DNA of 64,000 nucleotides from Auricularia sp. M13 (Eukaryota; Basidiomycota; Agaricomycetes; Auriculariales; Auriculariaceae): NCBI GenBank assembly GCA_037042915.1, contig CM073200.1, positions 2,724,832 to 2,788,831 of the forward strand, read 5' to 3'. Shown piece by piece: positions 58,484 to 64,000 of this stretch (position 1 is its first letter; each line of letters starts with the position of its first letter). The notes under the pieces were generated by a model. It saw only the letters and a program-made list of their open reading frames with translations, ran no database searches and was not told where the DNA came from. The position numbers and the translations under genes were made by a program.

Positions 58484-59432
58484 TCAGAGGACCCTAAGTC
58501 GGATCCGGCGCTCCTTGCACACCCGGCACATCTCCCGACGTGAACCCATTTCGCGCACCAATTCTTTGCCCAGCAGGTAAAACGTGATCTCCCGCAGCGT
58601 GGGCATAAGCGACAAGCGCGCGCGTATCTTCTGCCACGCCAAGTCTACGTACTTGTCGGGCTGAACGCTGAAGCAGTTCATGAGCTGGAGCGTGAAAAGC
58701 GGCGCACGGAGCGCCTCGAGCTCTATGTCCTTAGGTGCCCTTAGCAGCGTAAGCGAGGAGACGGAGGGGCAGGCTGCGATAATGCGCTCGTTGCTGAAGT
58801 CATTGCCGACCAGCGTGAGGTGGCGCAGGCGTGTACAGTGCCCTAGCGCCTTCACGACCTCGTCCGCGACTCCATCGAAGAAAATCCACTGCAGCTCAAC
58901 AAACTCAAGCGTATCGTGCGACTGCGAGAGTAGAAGCGGGTAGTGCAAGAAGTTGATGTCCCAGTCGTCTAGCACGAACAGGTGCGTCAAGCTGCAGGCT
59001 GGCGCGGGCATGTCTGAAGTCTCGGGGGACCCGGAGCCGTCAAATGAATCGACTCGCCTCAGCGATAGCCTCTTGAGCGCTGGCATCGGAGACAGCAACC
59101 CAAAAAAGCCCTTAACGGTAAGCGTCGACCTAGAGCCGATAGATAGCGAGTCGAGCCTGGAAAATGAGCATCGCGACAGCAGATCCGGCCGCACAGAGGT
59201 AAAACTCCAAGAATCCATAACGATAGATCGCAAGTTTGGGCAGCGAGACACGAGCTCGACGAAGACCTCGTCGTCCACGTCGCGCGAAGCCGGGATACTT
59301 AGTATCAATCTGATGGCCAGAGTGCTCGCTGACCACAAGCACGGTCACGGTACGAGCCACAGCTGCGTTCTCCAAGAGCTGTAAGGCAACGTCGAGCTGG
59401 GTCGTGTCAATCGAAGTTTCGTGTGTTTTCAT
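58484..59432 (-). CDS. LRR protein of the fungal F-box-associated type, 5' end unclear
   Basis: The frame from 59338 to 58484 holds repeated LRR-like blocks: CPNLRSIVMDSW, FSRLDSLSIGS, MPALKRLSLRRVDSF, CSLTHLFVLDDWDI, HDTLEFVELQWIF, CTRLRHLTLVGNDF and CPSVSSLTLLRA. Such repeats follow F-boxes in large agaricomycete families. The only plausible Met (59432, MKTHETSIDTTQLDVALQLL) is in another frame, and no normal intron joins the two, so either a frameshift lies near 59340 or the 5' exon was lost. No F-box is seen. Confidence 0.5.
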
Positions 59433-59996
59433 GTTGTAGATCGGGTTTTTGCCCAGACTTTGCTGATTAAGCGCGCTGGATGGCGAAAATTTCGCCCAGG
59501 AGCAGCCCGTGCGAGCTCTGCTCCTTTGCTGCTGCCTTCAGAAGGGGAAAGTGTGTGGTTGAGCCAAGCGGGACGAGGCAGCTCGAGTCTGAGAGAAAGA
59601 AGAGTCGGCGGACTTTACATCTGCTGAGTCCGCAACGTCCAGGAACGTGTTCAATGTTCGAGCACTGTCCTCGGCTGTAAGTACCACAACAGACAACAAA
59701 CAAAATCAGCGAGACGAGATTATATTCAGTCTAGCTGTCGCCGGTGTGCATAAGACAAGAAGGAAGACACTGCAAAATGCCTCCACTGGCAGGCTGAATC
59801 TTCGTCCGCGGAAACCCAAGCAACGGTCTCTCGAAATCGCTTAATAAGTATTATGAGTGGTTTCTTCGTCTCGACTGAGGCTTTCCCGGTTGAATGCCGG
59901 GCGAGCCAGATGCAGAGCCTCGTCGAGAACTTGTACCTGTTGTCCGCGACGAGTCGGACCAATTGTTCGACGATTAGCGTATCGCGTCTTCAAGCT
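59433..59996. other. Intergenic with AAA6 tail remnant
   Basis: At 59790-59990 (minus) the sequence still aligns with the C-terminal tail of AAA7 (TCGAGACGAA.AA.CCACTCATAATA, GCGGACGAAGATTCA), beyond the AAA6 stop. Confidence 0.6.
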
Positions 59997-61781
59997 TCAA
60001 GCTTCATCGTCGCCATAGTCGTCGCAGACTTCGGGGAACTCCGTGTATATGTCAACGTCCTCCTCTTCCATTGGGTCGGGCCACGAGCCCGAGCCGAATA
60101 GGACCTCGAAACTCTGACCAAGGATGTTGCGTGGGACTTCCTCGACACTGGGCGGCGTCAAGGTCCGCACCGTTGCCGTCAATGCAGATGGCAAGTTCGC
60201 GCCCATTAACCGGCGAGCGATAGCCAGCACATCCGCTGGTGCGTACAGAAGCCTCGTATCGTTACGCTGGTCGGCCGGAAGCGAGGATTTGAGAGTAGGA
60301 AGAAGGTCGACGGAAATGGCCTGCCCAAGCGCGACGACCTCCGAATGAGTAAACCCGATCGCTGCCGAAAGCTCTGGACAATCGGAAAGATCTCCCCATG
60401 TCGAGGGCATACCAGGCCAGCCCTTTGCACCGGCAATATCATCGCCAACCAGCAAGCCGTAGCTAATGGTGTGCCCATCTAGCATCTTGTCAAGCAAGTC
60501 CAGAATAGTTACAGTAACCGCGTGTCTGAACCGGTGGTCGGAGTGCAGAGGCGCTGTGTAGTTATCGATGAGGAAGACCAAGCTATAGTCTGCTTGCCTC
60601 GACCAGCGCTGAGCAGGTCATCAGCACATGCCAAAGCAAAGGACTGAAGGCTTACGATAATATCGGTGAATGTGATTGCTCGTCCTCCTCGGTTTTCCAC
60701 TTTCTCGTGGCAGCGCAGAATGTCTTGATATCTGGTATAGAAAGCCCGAGCAGCGTCATCCAGGAACGCATAGCATTTGTCGTCCATATCTGCGTTGCTG
60801 ACGTACGACCTGACAGCCTCGTCCCCGCTCATGTACTCGTCCCCGCTCATGTACTCGTCCTCGCTCATGCACTGATCGGAGTCGTCCTGCTCATCGTCTT
60901 CATCCTCCTGAGTCTCGTGCATGTCATTGTCCTCCGATGCATCATCGTGCAGGGACAATTTCGCAAAGTCCAAAGAAAAAACGAGCATCTGACGACGGGC
61001 CGCGAACAAGGACTTCGAGACGAGTTCTGGTTGGAACATGAAAGGGAAATGCGCATGGGACGATTGCGGGTCGAAATAAGCATCGACCATGGAAAGGAAG
61101 GTGGTCTTGCCAAACCCTCGGGGCCTGCGGATAATGTTCACACGCGACGAACTGAACGTGACCAGCAACGAGCGGACGAATGCGGATTTGTCGACGAAAA
61201 CTGAGCCAGGCGTCGCGCAAAGTGACTGGTAGGAAGGGACATTTGCGGAAGGGAGCGTGGCCTGCTGGACATCAGTATAAGTTATCCGCCGGCGGCCGCC
61301 ATACGTACGTTGGAACCATGCCGCCTGAAGACGGTGCCTGCTTCGTGACAGAACGAGATGAATAGCTTCTCGCGGGCCAGACGCAGAAATCCTGGTAGAT
61401 TTCTGAATAAGAAGTATCTCCCAGCGGCAATGAAGTCATCGCACTGTTCGTTCCAAACTCAAACGCCTCGCCGTCGATCAATAGGCTCAGGTTAGGCGTA
61501 TGAGGACCTCGCAGCGAGTCCAGCCGAGTATGCAGAGCCAACGCGTCCTTCGCCGCCGGAGGGTCATTGCGCATAGCTGCCTCGTCCAAAGGGTCGGACG
61601 TGAGCCACACGTGGCTTCCGATGTTGACCAGACAGCCACACTGGATTTCGTGATACTCGGCCACATCCGCGAGGAAATCCTGAACGGTGGCATTCTCGAG
61701 ACGGAAGTCGATGCAATTTTTAACCCCGCGAGTAAACGGAGTCAAGTGGCCTCGGATGGCGAAAGAGACGTGGGCAGACAT
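59997..61781 (-). CDS. AAA6: AAA-ATPase-like protein (type III), tail truncated
   Basis: Exons 61781-61445, 61391-61309, 61261-60656 and 60608-59997 give 545 residues, all in frame; intron positions match AAA2. Header MSAHVSFAIRGHLTPF, ATVQDFLADVAEYHEIQCG, VNIGSHVWL. Then DFLRLAREKLF-like FLRLAREKLFISF, FVDKSAF, P-loop RRPRGFGKTTFLSMVDAYFD, strand MLVFSLDFAKLSL, Walker-B-like LIDNYTAPL. Unique to type III is an acidic insertion after the strand, with YMSGDE/CMSEDE repeats. A small duplication of AAGCTTG-like sequence near 59989-60007 brings in a TGA that removes about 70 residues relative to AAA7. Confidence 0.83.
60818..60871. repeat. 18-bp coding tandem repeat in AAA6 (three units)
   Basis: Units CTCGTCCCCGCTCATGTA at 60818-60835 and 60836-60853 and a variant at 60854-60871 encode YMSGDE, YMSGDE and CMSEDE. 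AAA7 has one unit fewer, exactly explaining its P-loop exon of 588 against 606 nt. Confidence 0.85.
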
Positions 61782-62250
61782 CCGGGTCTGACTGGAACAT
61801 GGCAAGAGAAAAGAGGCAAATGCCGGAGATTCAATCGCTCTAACTGACTACGCGTTGAAGTTGAACGAGCTGAGTCTAAGTATTGATGCAAACATTCTGG
61901 ACGCTGGGGGATAAGTTAACAAAAAACCTCATTGTTCCTGTGACTGTGGTCAACGTCGCTGGACGGCTCGTGGCTCGACTCGCTATATATGGCATATATA
62001 GTAAAGCAATCTTAAATCGATTCTTTCTGTCAGAGATGGTTCATATATAATATATGTATAACAACTGTGGGATGGGAGGATCACAACGGACAATAAAAAT
62101 TAGCGAGCAGACGTCATGTCCATTCAAGCCGTCGCCTATATAATATAATGTACAAAAGACAAGGACGTCCTCGAAGCTTGACTTTTTAAAGGTTGGGTGG
62201 CATTGCGCTTCCCCACTCAAACTTTGCCGAGGAAGACACTACAAAAAGCC
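61782..62250. other. Intergenic between AAA6 and AAA7
   Basis: A/T-rich; TATATAATATATG near 62045-62055 and again TATATAATATAATG near 62138 (minus-strand 3' flank of AAA7, plus-strand sense unknown). No gene. Confidence 0.5.
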
Positions 62251-64000
62251 TCAAGGGTGAATCTTCGTCCGCGGGAAACCAAGCAAAGGACTTTCCAAAC
62301 CGTCCAATATTATGAGTGGCTTGTTCGTCTCGACCGGCGCGTTTTCGGCGGAAGAGCTGGGCGAGGAGCCGGATGAAGAGTCTCTATCGAAAGTCAAGTC
62401 CGGGTGCGACTCGAAACTGCTGTCCACGGGCTCAGACCAATTGTTGGACGGTTCGCGTATCGCGCCTTCATCGTTGCCATAGTCGTCGCCGACGTCGGGG
62501 AACTCTGTGTATATGTCAACGTCCTCCTCTTCCATTGGGTCGGGCCACGAGCCCGAGCCGAATAGGGCCTCGAAACTCTGACCAAGGATGTTGCGTGGGA
62601 CTTCCTCCACCCTGGGCGGCGTCAAGGTCCGCACCGTTGCCGTCAATGCAGAGGACATGTTCGCGCCCATCAACCGGCGTGCGATAGCCAGCACATCCGT
62701 TGGCGCGTACAGAAGCCTCGTATTGTTACGTTGGTCAACCGGGAGCGAGGATTTGAGAGTAGGAAGAAGGTCGACGGAAATGGCCTGGCCAAGCGCGACG
62801 ACCTCCGAATGAGTAAACCCAATCGCTGCCGACAGCTCTGGATAATCGGAAAGATCACTCCATGTCGAGGGCATGCCAGGCCAGGCCTTTGCACCAGGAA
62901 TATCTTCGCCAACCAGCAAGCCGTAGCTAATGGTGCGTCTTGCGATGAGCTTGTCAAGGAATTTCAGAATGTTTATAGTAATCGCTGCTCTGAACCGAGG
63001 ATCGGAGGAGCGCAGAGGGGCTGTGTAGTTGTCGATGAGGAAGACCAAGCTATAGTCTGCTTGCCTCGACCAGCGCTGAGCAGGTCATCAGCATATGCCA
63101 AAGCAAAGGACTAGAGGCTTACGATAATATCGGTGAAAGTAATTGCTCTTCCTCCTCGGGTTTCCACCTTCGCGTGGCGGCGCAGAATGTCTTGATATCT
63201 GGTGTAGAAAGCCTGAGCAGCAACATCCAGGAACGCATAGCATTTGGCGTCCAGGTCCGCTTCGCTGAGGTACGACCTCACAGCTTCGTCCCCGCTCATG
63301 TACTCGTCCTCGCTCATGTACTGCTCGGAGTCGTCCTGCTCGTCATCTTCATCCTCCTCAATCTCGAGCATGTCATCGCCCTCGTATGCATCATCGTGCA
63401 GGTGTAATTCCGCAAAGTCCAAAGAGAAAACGAGCATCTGACGACGGGCCGCGAACAAGGACTTCGAGACGAGTTCTGGTTGGAACATGAAGGGGAAATG
63501 CGCATGGGACGATCCCGGGTCGAAATAAGCATCGACCATGGAAAGGAAGGTGGTCTTGCCAAACCCTCGGGGCCTGCGGATAATGTTCACACGCGACGAA
63601 CTGAACTTGACCAGCAACGAGCGGACGAATGCGGATTTGTCGACAAAGACTAAGCCAGGCGTCGCGCAAAGAGACAGGTAGAAAGGGACATTTGCGGAAG
63701 GGAGCGTGGCCTACTGAACATCAGCAACAGTCATTTGCGGGCGGTGGCAAATACGTACATTGGAACCACGTCGCCTGAGGACGGTACCTGCTTCGTGACG
63801 GAATGAGATGAACAGCTTCTCGCGGGCCAGACGCAGGAATTCTGGTAGAATTCTCAATAAGACTCTCTTCCAGCGACAATGAAATGAACGCACTGTTCGT
63901 TCCAAACTCAAGAGCCTCGCCGTCGATCAATAGGCTCAGGTTGGGCGTATGAGGGCCTCGCAGCGAGTCCAGCCGAGTATGCAGAGCCAACGCGTCCTTC
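62251..64000 (-). CDS. AAA7: AAA-ATPase-like protein (type III), N-terminus beyond the window
   Basis: Exons from beyond 64000 to 63894, 63841-63759, 63710-63123 and 63075-62251. All junctions in frame. Header residues are cut by the edge; visible are FLRLAREKLFISF, FVDKSAFVRSLL, RRPRGFGKTTFLSMVDAYFD, the acidic insertion EEDEDDEQDDSEQYMSEDE, LIDNYTAPL and a long Ser/acidic tail ending PLLGFPRTKIHP. Tandem, same-strand sister of AAA6; no nuclease partner visible inside the window. Confidence 0.82.

Noticed and set aside
60818-60871. CRISPR-like array of short direct repeats
   Set aside because: Contiguous 18-bp coding repeat without spacers in a eukaryotic gene.

Overview
The window is nuclear DNA of a filamentous basidiomycete. 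Genes are split by many introns of about 45-60 bp with GT/AG ends, and they encode a GH7 cellobiohydrolase, a cytochrome b5-fused front-end desaturase, phosphoglucomutase, Arp2, Abp1 and a PWWP protein. GH7 suggests a wood- or litter-decaying, probably white-rot, Agaricomycete. Polyporales is a guess; the species cannot be read from the sequence.

Layout. (1) 1-1.7 kb: start of a cytochrome P450 (minus) and a tRNA-Arg(ACG). (2) 2-12 kb: accessory cluster with a small membrane-anchored protein family ('D': D1, relic, D2), AAA-ATPase-like genes (AAA1, AAA2), a PD-(D/E)XK nuclease-like gene (B1) and a FLILHELTA/Mrx11-type mitochondrial gene (E2). (3) 12-27 kb: mostly housekeeping genes: FSP1/AMID oxidoreductase, phosphoglucomutase, delta-8-type desaturase, a patch of GGGGGTTTCA-ended miniature elements, two related membrane proteins, GH7. 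(4) 28.8-39.7 kb: second accessory cluster, largely an inverted and reshuffled copy of the first (E3, D3, AAA3, B2, AAA4, an ABP1 relic, AAA5). (5) 40-59.4 kb: ABP1, PWWP protein, a third membrane protein of the same family, EFM7-like methyltransferase, ARP2, a polytopic membrane protein and an LRR protein. (6) 60-64 kb: two tandem, more diverged AAA-ATPase-like genes (AAA6, AAA7).

The most interesting object is the AAA/nuclease system. Seven AAA-ATPase-like genes share an N-terminal alpha/beta header, a P-loop exon (RRP[RK]GFGK[TS]) and a Walker-B-like exon (DNYTAP). Two of them (AAA2, AAA3) start within 125-146 bp of a divergently transcribed gene ending in a PD-(D/E)XK domain; both shared promoters carry a CACGTG box. 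In many bacteria the corresponding AAA and nuclease domains lie on one polypeptide, so this looks like a split, co-expressed two-protein version with a third, membrane-anchored neighbour (D). The AAA copies without a nuclease partner in the 2-40 kb clusters have lost their C-terminal tails independently, while the two paired copies keep theirs. The role is unknown; genome conflict, defence or effector function is inference.

Exon coordinates come from conceptual splicing by eye. Several apparent frameshifts fall in or next to short homopolymers (FSP1, ABP1, AAA1, AAA4), so consensus error must be weighed against real decay.
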